Below are positions 53,976-64,000 of a stretch of DNA of 64,000 nucleotides, piece after piece. The stretch comes from Nannobrachium achirus (taxonomy: Eukaryota; Chordata; Actinopteri; Myctophiformes; Myctophidae), in contig OY997661.1 in the NCBI GenBank assembly GCA_963921795.1, forward strand, positions 40,831,966-40,895,965, read 5' to 3'. A program made the position numbers and the translations under genes. Numbering within the stretch: position 1 is the first letter of the stretch; each line of letters opens with the position of its first letter. The notes below the pieces were generated by a model, which made no database searches, was not told the DNA's origin, and saw nothing but the letters and a program-made list of their open reading frames with translations.

Positions 53976-55440
53976 TTTAAAATGTAGTGAATGATGCATG
54001 AGCTGATGAGTGTGTACTTGCATTAAGTCCAAGCACACACTGGGGCCAGAAAGTGTCCTTGTAATGTGGAAGTACCAAAGTTAAAATAATCACATTTGTC
54101 AAAGATATAGGCCACCAAAGTTGCAAACCTTCTCAAAAATAGCAGATCTACAAGCCCAGGACACATTGCACTGGAGATTGTCTATTCTCAAATGGCCAAC
54201 ATTTAAAACAGGATTTAAATGTTTAATGGATGTTTTTGTATGCTATTAATGATCAAATACGCATAAACTAAAGGTGTCAAATAATTGTATTGGAGTAAAA
54301 CGTTGTTGGCTAGCATAGGTTAACTGCGCAAAAAATAAGGTTTACGGTTGTGTAGACTAAATTAAATCTCTCCATAAACTCCATCTCCTGCTCAGCAGCC
54401 CAAAATGTACCAACATTAGTATTTGTGAGCCCCCTGCTGGGGCTGCTGTCAGAAATCACACCTCAGAGATCCCAGAATGTCTTCCCTGTGGGAGGGAATA
54501 GATCCCCCTCTCTATTACTGAATAGTTTTAGCTCAGTAGCAAGTCAGTAATTGAGAGGGGGATTATTTTCGGTGGCTCCCCCACTGAAAATGTTTGTGTT
54601 TTTGTTTTTTGTTTTCTCTTTGTTTCTTCTTTTTGGATACGGCCAGATACGGGCATCTTTGAATGACACCTTCTCCCTGTGATGTGGCTGCCCTTAGTGG
54701 TTGTGGCCCTTGCTTATGCCAGGAACCGGCCCTGGGTTTCAGAACTGTCCACATCCTTCCTCAGAGACAGAGTGAAAAGACAAAAAGGGTGCCATGCCAT
54801 CTTACAATGAGCATTAGGACAAATAACAGTATATGAGGATAGTTTGGAAATGGTTGAACTGGTCCTTTAAGTACAGCATATAAAGTAGAGATACATTTAT
54901 TAAAACGACTAGCACCACTCAATGTGGCCACATTAAGCTGTAGCTGCATGAATCCATAAATATTGTGCCTTCTCTGAAAAAAAGTGCAGGAGCAGGTGGA
55001 ACATCAAGTTAAAGGAAGCGATGGTGGTAACACAATGCAACGCTCCTGGTGGAATTTAGCAAAATGTTTTCCAAAAATGTTCAACAAGCAGTCAATCAGT
55101 AATAGTGAAAATAGCAGATCTGCAAGCTCGCAACGCCTCACATTGTGAGTTGTGATCTGTTATTTTCTTTAAAGGCTTTTATTTAATGACTGAACGGTTT
55201 TGAAATATAAATATGAAGTGCTTCAGGAACAAAGAGGCACCATGTTACACAACCCCCTTCAACAACAATCCATATTTCTACTTTAAAAAATAACTTTGTT
55301 TGATCTTTCACTATTTGTATCTTTCTTATTCAATGTAGACAATGTGCACCATCTAGTGGAAATATTGTAGAACTACACCACCTGACCTACTACAATAAAC
55401 ATCATGCCAATGGAAACAGTGAGTGACTGTTTATGGCTTT
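53976..55440. other. No gene seen; two decayed hairpin cores
   Basis: AAATAGCAGATCTACAAGCC at 54138-54157 has lost its partner. A better copy lies at 55107-55167. GGTTGAACTGGTCCTTTAAG (54852-54871) is half of a TTAA-type MITE. Nothing else was recognised. Confidence 0.5.
55107..55167. repeat. Recurrent hairpin core
   Basis: GAAAATAGCAGATCTGCAAG pairs imperfectly with GAGTTGTGATCTGTTATTTTC. Part of the right arm is deleted. Confidence 0.75.
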
Positions 55441-55448
55441 TTATCCTG

Positions 55449-55460
55449 TATATATTATAT
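55449..55460 (+). promoter_or_regulatory. TATA-like sequence upstream of second NLR gene
   Basis: TATATATTATAT lies 100 bp before the proposed start codon at 55560. The position is plausible for a core promoter, but the region is AT-rich and other starts cannot be excluded. Confidence 0.2.
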
Positions 55461-55559
55461 CTATTTATTTCCCCTTTATATTATGTCTAAGAGATCAATT
55501 GAGTAAATGTAAATGTGTATCAATGGGTGACAGAGTGAAGACACGTGATCCTGAACACA

Positions 55560-55605
55560 ATGGAGCAACTTCAACTTCCTGTTAAGTCAGATGAGGACTG
55601 TCCAG
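55560..55605 (+). CDS. NLR gene 2, exon 1 (start)
   Basis: ATG at 55560 opens MEQLQLPVKSDEDCP and one extra base before a GTAACA donor. No acceptor precedes it and the next exon continues in phase, so this is probably the first coding exon. The sequence is short and acidic, with no domain. Additional upstream coding exons (for instance a PYD) were looked for and not seen. Confidence 0.65.
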
Positions 55606-56005
55606 GTAACAATGGCATTTGAAAAGAAAGAATACATTACCCTATCTTATGTTTAAAAGAAAATAAGCCTAGTGACACTACTGACTGCTGTGACACATTA
55701 TTATAAGAAAGAGTTTGATTTTCTTTCAGGAACAGTTAAATGAATTATTCAAAAATGCTGTATAGCTACATAAGTTACATGGATTCATATGAATGTGTGT
55801 GTCCCTTGTTCAATGTCTGTATGTGTATTTTATCAGCCCAGAAGTTGTTTTAAATCCTCTGATTTTACAAAGTGCATTAATTTGTGTTAGTCATGTAAAA
55901 CTGAAGTTATTGCATTTACTTGTTGTCTCTGAAAGTTTGTAACATTTGATGGGATAATTTTTACACTCAGCAAATGTTATTAACACTGATGATTGTATTG
56001 TGCAG

Positions 56006-56149
56006 GTCCTTCAGTGTTACCTGCAGTTCCTCCAGCTCAAGTCAACGCCCAGAGTGGAGGCATAGTGATGTCTCCTAACATCTCTGGTCACATTGGTGGT
56101 TCTGTCAACATCAACATCAATGTCAGCTCCTCATCAGACGGAGACAGAG
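56006..56149 (+). CDS. NLR gene 2, exon 2
   Basis: Between a TTGTGCAG acceptor and GAGGTACAT donor it reads PSVLPAVPPAQVNAQSGGIV, then a Ser/Asn/Ile-rich repeat GGSVNININVSSSSDGDR. The AQSGG-I--P-ISG pattern is typical of the spacer between the N-terminus and the FISNA domain in fish NLR-C proteins. Phase 1 at both ends matches exons 1 and 3. Confidence 0.82.
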
Positions 56150-56294
56150 GTACATATTTTAGTCTGCTCCACAAGAGGAACAATGTAGGCTATTGTGATA
56201 TTTTCTACTGTAAAGATATGAATGTCATATTGGCATAATGCCATAATGTCCACTCACTGAGTTTCATTATCATTATCGTCTTCTCCATATGCAG

Positions 56295-56336
56295 GATCTG
56301 CACAGCCATCCGAAGCTAACAAGCCTGCCGAGAGCA
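56295..56336 (+). CDS. NLR gene 2, exon 3 (42 bp)
   Basis: SAQPSEANKPAES, flanked by CATATGCAG and GTAAGAAC. It joins exon 2 and the NACHT exon in frame. Confidence 0.75.
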
Positions 56337-56573
56337 GTAAGAACGTTTTAATTTACAGCATTTCATCACAATATCACAAAGTGATGGCAGCACATGATAA
56401 CATTTGAAAAACTGTACAATAAACACTGGGAGTGTAGTAGATTGTCACTTGTTATTGCTTAGGGATATTTTCCTATAGTCTTCTTGATGATTGGGGGGGT
56501 GGGGGGTGAAAGCAATCTAAATTTGATCAGTTCTGATATGTCTAGCACTACCCTTATGAGTTGAACATTCAGC

Positions 56574-56651
56574 AAAAAATAACCAATCTAGAAGCTCACA
56601 CCGCACAGCATCACCACTGTGATGCGTTGTGAGTTTCCATCTATTTTCAGC
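56574..56651. repeat. Recurrent hairpin core (degenerate) in NLR intron
   Basis: AAAATAACCAATCTAGAAGC and GTGAGTTTCCATCTATTTTC surround a CACCGCACAGCATCACCACT-type centre. It lies 175 bp before the NACHT exon. Confidence 0.75.
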
Positions 56652-56827
56652 AAAGCTATATTTAGTTTAGCCCTCTGGAATCAGGTCAAATAAATTGCAA
56701 GGCCATGTGGAAATGTTCAACTATAGAGTTTAAGTGGTTAACTTGAGAATCACCAACCCTTCTCATTTGTGTTCTATAATTACCATAACATGCCCTCAAT
56801 GATGTATTTTGCTCTTTTGTCCTTTAG

Positions 56828-58598
56828 CAACTCCTCCTGCTGTGTATCAACAACGATTCAAGTCTAGACTGAGGAAGAAGTTTCAGGTTTTGTCTACAAA
56901 ACAAGGGAAAAAAACATTTCTGAATGACATTTTCTCAGACATCTACATCACAAAGGGTGGGAGTGGCGAGGTCAATAAAGAACATGAAGTCAGACAGATT
57001 GCACCAGGATCCATGCAACCAGCAGAACCAGACAAGATCATCAGCATGGAGGACATGTTCAAAACCTTACCTGGAGAAAAGGGCCCAATAAGAACAGTGA
57101 TGACGAAAGGAGTGGCTGGCATTGGTAAAACAGTCTTAGCAAATAAGCGTGCTCTGGACTGGGCAGAAGACAAAGCCGACCAGGATGTCCTCTTCATGAT
57201 TCCATTCACTTTCCGAGAGCTGAATAAGAAGAAGGACAAGGTTTTCAGCTTGATGGAGCTCCTTCATCAGTACTTTGGTGAAACCAAGATGGAAGAAATC
57301 TGTGGCCCCGACGGGTCCGGAGTTATGATCACCCTTGATGGACTGGATGAAAGTCGGATTCCTTTAAAATTCGAGGACAATGAGATCTTGACCGATGTCA
57401 CAAAGCCGGCCCCCTTGGACGTGTTGCTGACAAATCTCATAAGGGGGGACCTGCTACCCTCTGCTAAACTCTGGATAACCACTCGACCTGCTGCAGCCGA
57501 TCAGATACCGACTGATTATGTTGACAGGACGACAGAGGTCAAAGGCTTCTCTGATGCTCAAAAGGAAGCGTATTTCATGAAGAGATTCAGTGATAAGGAT
57601 GTGGCCAAAACAATCTTCTCACAAATCAAGAAATCACTAAGCCTCTACATCTTGTGTCACATCCCAGTCTTCTGTTCCATTATTGCTTCCGTTCTGGAGA
57701 ATGCGCTAAGAGAAGGAGAACAGGATGAGAAAGGACCTAACACCCTGGCTGCGATGTTCATCCACTTCACAGTGGATCAATCCAAAAAGAAAGATGAAAA
57801 GTATACCAGCAGTAAACAGAACAGCAATGTCATTCTGTCTCTTGGAAAAATGGCCTTTGACCAGCTGGAAAATGGCAACCTGATCTTCAGTGAAGAAGAC
57901 CTGAAAAAGTATGGCATTGATATCAGAGATGCCGCTGTGTGCTCAGGAGTTTTCACACAGATCGTGAAAGAGGAGTATGGGCTATACGAGGACCAGGTGT
58001 TCTGCTTTGTCCATCTGAGTGTTCAAGAGTTTCTGGCCGCTCTTTATGCCTATGTGTCATTCATCAACAATGGTGACAACGTACTGAGAAAACCAAAAGC
58101 AACCTCCAAGTTGCCAAATCCATTCAGAGACAAGGAATTTGACTTCTACCAGTGTGCTGTAGACAAGTCCTTAGAGAGTCGCAATGGACACTTGGATTTG
58201 TTCCTCCGTTTTCTGCTGGGCCTCTCATTGGAGTCCAATCAGACTCTCTTACGACGACTGCTTGATGTGAAGACCGGAAATAGGTCCAAGGCCAATAAGA
58301 AGACCATTGAGTACATCAAGAAGATGATCAGGAAGAATCCCTCTCAAGAGAAGAGCATCAATCTAATCCACTGTCTAAACGAGCTGAATGACCATTCTCT
58401 AGTGGAGGAGATCCAACAGTCCATGAGTTCAGGAAGTCTCTCCACAGACAAGCTCTCTCCTGCTCAGTGGTCAGCTCTGGTCTACATCTTGCTGTCATCA
58501 GAAAAGGAACTGGACGTGTTTGACCTGAAGAAATACTCTGCTACAGAGGAGTGTCTTCTGAGGCTGTTGCCAGTGGTCAAAGCCTCCAAGACAGCTCT
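56828..58598 (+). CDS. NLR gene 2, FISNA-NACHT exon
   Basis: A 1,771-bp exon between TCCTTTAG and GTAAGTGC, intact. It opens with a FISNA domain (YQQRFKSRLRKKFQVLSTKQ; YITKGGSGEVNKEHEVRQI), the fish-specific NACHT-associated module. The NACHT ATPase follows: Walker A GVAGIGKT at about residues 172-179 of the assembled protein, Walker B MITLDGLDE at about 244-252, WITTRPAA near 293, and the winged-helix-region motif FVHLSVQEFLAAL near 471. The expected catalytic residues of a nucleotide-binding oligomerisation switch are therefore present. The exon ends in the helical linker before the LRRs (LRLLPVVKASKTAL). Fish NLR-C proteins act as cytosolic immune sensors or regulators. The exact ligand is unknown. 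Confidence 0.95.
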
Positions 58599-58709
58599 GT
58601 AAGTGCATTGACAATGAGTGGTTAGATTCAAGATTATGTTGTTTTATTTTAATAGAAAATAAAATACAATACAATAATGTTTTTTTTATTTCTGTTATTT
58701 TTTCTTCAG

Positions 58710-58880
58710 GCTGAGTGGCTGTAACCTTTCAGAGAGATGCTGTAAGGAGTTATCGTCAGTTCTCAGCTCCAGCTTCAGTTTGAGAGAAATTGACCTCACT
58801 AACAACGATCTACAAGATAGTGGCGTGGATCTGCTTTATGGTGGACTGGCGAGTAAGCACTGTATACTGGAAACTCTCAG
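58710..58880 (+). CDS. NLR gene 2, LRR exon 1
   Basis: A 171-bp exon (57 codons, phase 2 to phase 2) reading [20 protein letters not shown] and [20 protein letters not shown], two ribonuclease-inhibitor-type LRRs of the NLRC3 kind. Acceptor TTTTTCTTCAG, donor GTCAGTAAG. It is nearly identical to the next two LRR exons. Confidence 0.93.
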
Positions 58881-59303
58881 GTCAGTAAGTAGGTGCACTG
58901 ATAATAAATAGTTAGATTCAATGCGTGATTATAGGATGTCATTTAATCTGTGTCAACTTGACTCAGAGGCTTTCAGCTTTCAGGAAGTAAACACAAATAC
59001 ACAAGGAAAACAAATCTGCACATTAACCCCACCTGGTGGCCCATTAGAATAATGTTAACTTCATAGACACATACAAAACAGAAAAAGTACAAAACTATGG
59101 CACCACCTCTTTAACACTGGTGCACTGCACTGCAATATGTGTATATGAGCGTATATGCATGTATTTTATGTGTGCGTGTGTTTGTGCGTGTGTTTGTGCA
59201 CTGATATGAACTGTTAGTTTCAACTAGTTAGTTTCAATATCACGTGATCATATTTTATCATCACACAGATGTTTGTGCTGAGGTATGCATGTGCTTGTGC
59301 GTG

Positions 59304-59337
<34 letters not shown>

Positions 59338-59423
59338 CACTGATATTAACTGGTTAGATTCAAGATTATGTTATTTCATTTCAATAGAAAATAAAATACA
59401 ATTATCATTCTTTTTTTCTCCAG

Positions 59424-59594
59424 GCTGAGTGGCTGTAACCTTTCAGAGAGATGTTGTAAGGAGTTATCGTCAGTTCTCAGCTCCAGCTTGAGTTTGAGAG
59501 AGATTGACCTCAGTAACAACGATCTACAGGATAGTGGCGTGGATCTGCTCTCTGCTGGACTGGCGAGTAGGCACTGTATACTGGAAACTCTCAG
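59424..59594 (+). CDS. NLR gene 2, LRR exon 2
   Basis: 171 bp, same phase, reading [20 protein letters not shown] and [20 protein letters not shown]. Acceptor TTTTTTTCTCCAG, donor GTTAGTAAC. The 40 bp before the acceptor (AATACAATTATCATTCTTTT) are the same as before LRR exon 3. Confidence 0.93.
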
Positions 59595-60073
59595 GTTAGT
59601 AACTAGGTGCACTGATAATAACTAATTCGATTCTTTATCACATGATCGAATTTTATGATCACATATGTGTGCTGAGATTCATCGATCATAACATACTCTG
59701 AGGTAATTACCATTGTTTTGGGTTGAGATTGGCACATTTCCTGGGGCAATCAGCCCAGATCATGCGTCACATGTGTCTTCACATTGGTATGGATTCCGTG
59801 TGCATGGGTCTTACTTTTCAATGACTAAAACTAAGATGAAAAATGTTTGTCGACTACAGTACTTGTTGTCACTTGTCACTGACCAAAAACAAAATTAAAG
59901 CAAAGTTAAAACTAAGCTATGATGACTAAATCTAAGACTAAACATATCGACAATTTCCTCAACAAATAAAAACTATATTAAAATGATAGGGAGGGACTAG
60001 TGCAGGATAGATCCAGTGGAACTAAAAGACAAGTCATCTTAAGTTTGGTCGCGCTCTGGTGTTGCACTCTGAA

Positions 60074-60103
60074 CTACAAGCTCACAACGTTGTGAGCTTG
60101 TAG
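60074..60103. repeat. Perfect 30-bp palindrome of the hairpin core
   Basis: CTACAAGCTCACAAC is followed directly by its reverse complement, with no loop, then ATCGGCTATTTTC. It lies in the intron between LRR exons 2 and 3. Confidence 0.97.
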
Positions 60104-60139
60104 ATCGGCTATTTTCAGCATGCAACCAAGAGTAAAATC

Positions 60140-60705
60140 TGGCATTACGACCAGGGGCATAGTTCCGCCGATTTAAAATGAGCCCAATACGGAACTAAAA
60201 CTTCCTATGATTGGCCGCTAGTTCTACTTCGTGTGCTGTATTTCGGGAGGCTTCGACCACATTCTCCCATGTATCCCTGCGCTTGCACGTGACCGTTGGC
60301 AGCCAATAGCACAGACATAAAAAGGTAGACGCCTCTTCCGGCTCTCTGGTACCCGTCTCGCCTTGGTGGGCATTTTTGATTGACAGGCTTGGAATTCTTC
60401 TGTGTGTGTAAGGTCGGTAGGCAGGTTTGAATGGAAAAGTCCCGGAAAAGACGCATTGTGATTGGCCAGTAGTGTTTTTGAGTGGCAGCCTGCCCTTGAC
60501 ACTTCCTCTTTTGTGCCCACCAAGTTGGACGGGTCGCTCCAATCAACTGCAGCGGGTGGACAAGGTATCCAGCTTTTTATATCTGTGGCCAATAGCCTCC
60601 TCTGATCGCATTTCAATCTATGATGGCGACACCCATGCCAAGGACCCATATTGTTTCATTTGCGCTATGGCGTCGCTTTGTCCATATCTTTTATACAGTC
60701 TATGA
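60140..60705. repeat. Dispersed repeat in LRR intron, partner of 42050-42600
   Basis: ATGATTGGCCGCTAGTTCTA, CATGTATCCCTGCGCTTGCA and TTTTATACAGTCTATGATA match the other copy in order. The reading frames here are not conserved between copies, so they are not genes. Confidence 0.75.
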
Positions 60706-60835
60706 TAATGTTAAGAATAATGTTAACTTCATAGACACATACATACAGTATATGTGTGCATAATTATGTTTGTGTGTACAGCCATACATGTGTGTATAAA
60801 ACATAAAATACAATTATCATTCTTTTTTTCTCCAG

Positions 60836-61006
60836 GCTGAGTGGCTGTAACCTTTCAGAGAGATGCTGTAAGGAGTTATCGTCAGTTCTCAGCTCCAGTT
60901 TGAGTTTGAGAGAGATCGACCTCAGTAACAACGATCTACAGGATAGCGGAGTGGATCTGCTCTCTGCTGGACTGGCGTGTAAGCACTGTATACTGGAAAC
61001 TCTCAG
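60836..61006 (+). CDS. NLR gene 2, LRR exon 3
   Basis: 171 bp, with the encoded repeat almost identical to LRR exon 2 ([31 protein letters not shown]). Exon and flanking intron were duplicated together: the TTCTTTTTTTCTCCAG acceptor and the GTTAGTAACTAGGTGCACTG donor region are shared with exon 2. Confidence 0.93.
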
Positions 61007-61612
61007 GTTAGTAACTAGGTGCACTGATAATAACTAGTTAGATTCAATATCGTGTGATAACATTTTATGATTGAATGTTGGTAGTATTAGACTGCAGGGC
61101 ACAGACACAATTTGCACAATACACAACACACTGCAATACACACAAAACACAACACAGTACAATATACCACACCACACAACAGGAAATAGGTCTAATGTAA
61201 AAAAGAAGACCATTGAGTGCTACACTACAAGCAAATACACAGCCATCATAGTGAACATGTCAGTGTAGAGAAGGCAGTGTTTATGTACTCAAGGTGAAAT
61301 CAATTAAAGATTAAAGGTGTATATTGTTATATTTCATAATAGTGGTTTTGGTTCCTGCCAATTCCTCATTATTTCAGCAGCAATAATAACACTAAAAGAA
61401 GATAATTAAGACGTATAACTGTAGTAAAGACAAAGGCAAATAAAATGAAATAAATAACATGTACATTCATCATGACACACTGAGGTACTTCTTCTGTGTG
61501 CATGGGTCTTACTTTAAATATTATATGCATATTTGTACAGTATGTGTGCACTGCACCTTACAGTATGTACATGTATGTATGTGTGCATAATTATGTTTGT
61601 CATACATTAGGT

Positions 61613-61616
<4 letters not shown>

Positions 61617-61690
<74 letters not shown>

Positions 61691-61708
61691 ACGCGCGCGC
61701 GCGCGTGC
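61617..61708. repeat. (GT)n-(GC)n tract up to a splice acceptor
   Basis: About 36 GT units grade into CACGCGCGCGCGCGTGCGCG. The tract ends 8 bp before the splice junction of the next exon, taking the place of a normal pyrimidine tract. Confidence 0.97.
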
Positions 61709-61716
61709 GCGTGTAG

Positions 61717-61890
61717 TTTGTCAGGCTGTGGGGTCACAGAAAAAGGCTGTTCTTCCCTCGACTCAGCTCTGACCTCCAACCCCTCCCATTTGAAAGCTTT
61801 GAACATCAGCTACAACCATCCAGGAGAGCCAGGAGTGGCGCTACTGTCTGCTAGACAGAAGGATCCTCACTGCAGCCTTGAGACGCTTAG
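61717..61890 (+). CDS. NLR gene 2, LRR exon 4 (divergent)
   Basis: 174 bp encoding LSGCGVTEKGCSSLDSALTS, LKALNISYNHPGEPGVALLS and RQKDPHCSLETL, the typical last LRR pair of fish NLR-C genes, clearly diverged from the three repeats before it. The donor is GTATGG. The acceptor GCGCGTGTAG is weak, lying directly after a GT/GC microsatellite. The frame and the family pattern support the exon even so. Confidence 0.88.
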
Positions 61891-62069
61891 GTATGGAGGC
61901 ACTTGATTCCACTCAGTGTCAATATGCTCTAGTAGGTTTACAGTACACTATAACTGTGATTGTGTACAGTATAGTATTGTTTAATGTTTAATGGAGTGAA
62001 ATCCTTATCATATTGTTTTATTGTCAAAGTGAAAATACAGGCCTGACTATATTTCTCCCTCTCCCACAG

Positions 62070-62125
62070 TGTTCACCATGCTGGAGAGTGTTGGCTGACA
62101 CCAGGTTTGAGCACGTGCACATTAA
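62070..62125 (+). CDS. NLR gene 2, linker exon to PRY-SPRY
   Basis: 56 bp after TCTCCCTCTCCCACAG reading VHHAGECWLTPGLSTCTL plus one base, before GTAAGTGTG. The V-H-GECWL-PGL pattern is the standard connector between the LRRs and the B30.2 domain in fish NLR-C proteins. The partner exon (PRY-SPRY) must lie beyond the window. The coding part seen here totals about 915 residues. Confidence 0.88.
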
Positions 62126-62959
62126 GTAAGTGTGTATTCTGTTTTATTCATTGAATCGAAACAGCACATATCCAGCGATTACACCCAGTCAGAGGTTTCA
62201 GTTAATTGTAGGAAAGTAGTAGGAATGGTAGCATAGGGTTGTAGGACGTAGGTTAGGATATCATATTATTTATACTTTGTAAACTGGTGCTGTATTGTAT
62301 CTTGTTCTCCCACCAGATGACAGTCATTCATTGAACAGATTCAATATCTCGATTACTGAAAAATCCCCCATCATTCAATACCAAATGTTGATATCTAAAG
62401 ATTGAATGTTATGAGCCAATGAGCATGCAGTAAGAAATTGAGAAGCAACACATTCTGCCGTCATACAACACAGTAGCCTAATAGGCTTGAGGGTGAAACA
62501 CAGCTTCACAGTAAAAGTAAAAATGGGTTATAGGTTCCAAGTGGTTCCATTTGTACACTCTCAGATCAGTAGTATTACACTGAATTGTGGTATTTTACAA
62601 AAGTACAAATTACAAAGTACAATTTCTTTTTAACATCAACACATTTCTGTAGAGAATGAAACGTAAACCAGTCCAGACTGATATCCAGGCAGCGTATGAT
62701 GAATCTCCATGATTAAGTATATAGGCGGTAACAAGTCTGTTCCCCTGCCTGGCCGTTCGCCGATCATTATGTGTTGTCCGTTCGTCTGGAAGGTGTCCGT
62801 TCGCCTGGAGTTTTACTGTACATCACTCAATAAGAATACGAATGGGTAATTCCTGGGCAAAAGTCGGGCGAAAGTTGTGCGAGCACCTGGCGAAATATCT
62901 GCCTTTTTTTGGCGAGCGGCTTGTATTCTATGAGAGTAGAGACCCTATTGTTGTCCATG

Positions 62960-63137
62960 CCTTACCCCTTATCCGTAAACTCTTTTGCCATTTTTTACTA
63001 ATTTGAGAAAAAATATTTCAAATAGTTGATCTACAAGCTCACAATGTGTTGGTGTAGATCGGCTATTTGAAGTATTTTGAAATATTTTTCAAACATAGTA
63101 AAAAAAAGGCAAAGACGTTTAGGGATAAGGGGTAAGG
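62960..63137. mobile_element. Complete palindromic MITE with hairpin core at its centre
   Basis: CCTTACCCCTTATCCGTAAA and TTTAGGGATAAGGGGTAAGG are the ends. Pairing continues through CTTTTGCCATTTTTTACTA and AATATTTCAAATAG to the hairpin core. Unlike the hAT-like carriers it is palindromic throughout. A copy interrupted by a hAT element lies around 49425-50270. Confidence 0.85.
63013..63085. repeat. Recurrent hairpin core (uninterrupted form of 49455-50217)
   Basis: CAAATAGTTGATCTACAAGC and GGTGTAGATCGGCTATTTGA flank TCACAATGTGTT. Confidence 0.88.
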
Positions 63138-63505
63138 CAAGGACGAAAATATATCTGTAAGTGTCTATGGTTATATTGGTTCTAAGGGGCTGGTTTGTTT
63201 GATGTAATCAAGCTTATCCAATTAAAATTCATAAACAATGTCATAGTGAATTAACCCACTTGGACCAGAGGCCTAGTTTGAATCCTAACCTAACTTGACT
63301 GAAAATCGTCAAATATGTATAAAATGTAAAAGATTTCACAGATGCTTCTCGGTTTCATAGGCTTTCCGGGCCTTAATGGGTAAATGGGCAACTGAGCACT
63401 GAGTTAAAATGGAATGTGCTCAATCTGCTTTGATTTGTATTAGTTGAATGTGCCCATTAAAACCAGGAAAGCATCTGTGTCATTTTATTTTTAAGCCGTA
63501 TAATA

Positions 63506-63760
63506 GCACATTGGTACTCAAAGTGGGTTCCAGGGACCCCCAGGGGTCCTTGGGGGAGTACCAGGGGGTCCCCAGAAAGATAAGTGAATGTAGCATCACA
63601 CTCAATTCAACCACGTTTTATACTTTGGCTATTAAAAAATAGCAGATATACAAGCTCACAGCGTGGCACCAAGTGACACACTAGGAGCTTGTAGATCTGC
63701 TATTTCTGAAATCTGTTCAAATATTTGAATATATAATATTCATACATTTAAGCAATAAAC
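63506..63760. mobile_element. hAT-like element fragment with hairpin core
   Basis: TTGGTACTCAAAGTGGGTTC, GGGACCCCCAGGGGTCCTTG and GGGGGTCCCCAGAAAGATAA have the order of the 43078 family's left half. The hairpin at 63636-63707 follows. Confidence 0.7.
63636..63707. repeat. Recurrent hairpin core
   Basis: AAATAGCAGATATACAAGCT pairs with AGCTTGTAGATCTGCTATTT around a CACAGCGTGGCACCAAGTGA-type centre. Confidence 0.9.
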
Positions 63761-64000
63761 TAAATTCTTTGCTATTGGAATCCGTGGACACATTCATAAT
63801 GCCACTGCTATGCTCATAGCATTGCTTCCCAAACTGGAGGAGGAGGAGGGGGGGGGATGTGTGTTTCTTCTATAAAATTCTACAAAGTAACTTGTAGGCC
63901 TAACTAAAGTTTTGAAATAATTGCAATGCAGTAAATTACAATATTTTACCCTGAGACATAGTGGAGTAAAAGCAAAACAAATAACATTATATTTATTTAT

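Larger units (their letters stand above)
62126..64000 (+). other. Intron of NLR gene 2, paralogous to the window start
   Basis: From the donor onward it is collinear with positions 29-184, 1370-1860, 2140-2290 and 4595-4900, minus the insertions present there. Examples are AAGTAAGTGTGTAT, TTTATACTTTGTAAACTGGT, GGTTCTAAGGGGCTG and TTTGATGTAATCAAGCTT. No coding exon is seen up to the window end. Confidence 0.88.

Noticed and set aside
60205-60649. Frames of 113-141 aa on the minus strand in the LRR intron
   Set aside because: They are in a dispersed repeat whose other copy (42050-42600) does not keep the frames open.

Overview
This is vertebrate, almost certainly teleost fish, genomic DNA. The diagnostic sign is a multi-exon NLR gene whose large exon encodes a FISNA-NACHT module with a GVAGIGKT P-loop, followed by ribonuclease-inhibitor-type LRR exons and a linker exon leading to a PRY-SPRY (B30.2) exon. 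That is the layout of the expanded fish NLR-C/NLRC3-like immune receptors. Introns, long CA/GT microsatellites and dense non-autonomous hAT-like and MITE-like repeats fit this. I cannot name the species.

Layout. Positions 1-28 are the end of a linker exon of a first NLR gene (+ strand). A repeat-filled intron of about 10.4 kb follows, and its PRY-SPRY terminal exon lies at 10445-11016. From 11 to 31 kb I see almost only repeats: minisatellites, nested hAT-type elements, palindromic elements, SINE-like pieces and a 2.4-kb terminal-inverted-repeat element with an internal repeated motif (28140-30527). At 31.1-37.8 kb two 139-bp inverted repeats bracket a nearly intronless gene on the minus strand (about 1,539 aa). 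It combines two Cys/His clusters, a FEN1/XPG-like nuclease domain with its acidic residues in place, and a tesmin/TSO1-like Cys-rich tail completed by a second exon. It looks like a self-mobilising element of a type I cannot place. The 38-55 kb stretch is again repeats. A second NLR gene (+) starts near 55560, with exons at 55560-55605, 56006-56149, 56295-56336, 56828-58598, three near-identical LRR exons, a fourth LRR exon and a linker exon ending at 62125. Its SPRY exon is beyond the window.

The intron after the second linker exon (62126 onward) is paralogous to the intron at the window start, so the two NLR genes are tandem duplicates. This comparison dates insertions: a 1,177-bp hAT element sits at 185-1361 in copy 1, and the empty site is intact at 62288-62295 in copy 2.

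The most pervasive unexplained signal is a palindromic core (AAATAGCNGATCTACAAGCT and its reverse complement, with variable GC-rich loop), present about 30 times across the window inside several unrelated repeat families. In several copies matched changes occur on both arms.
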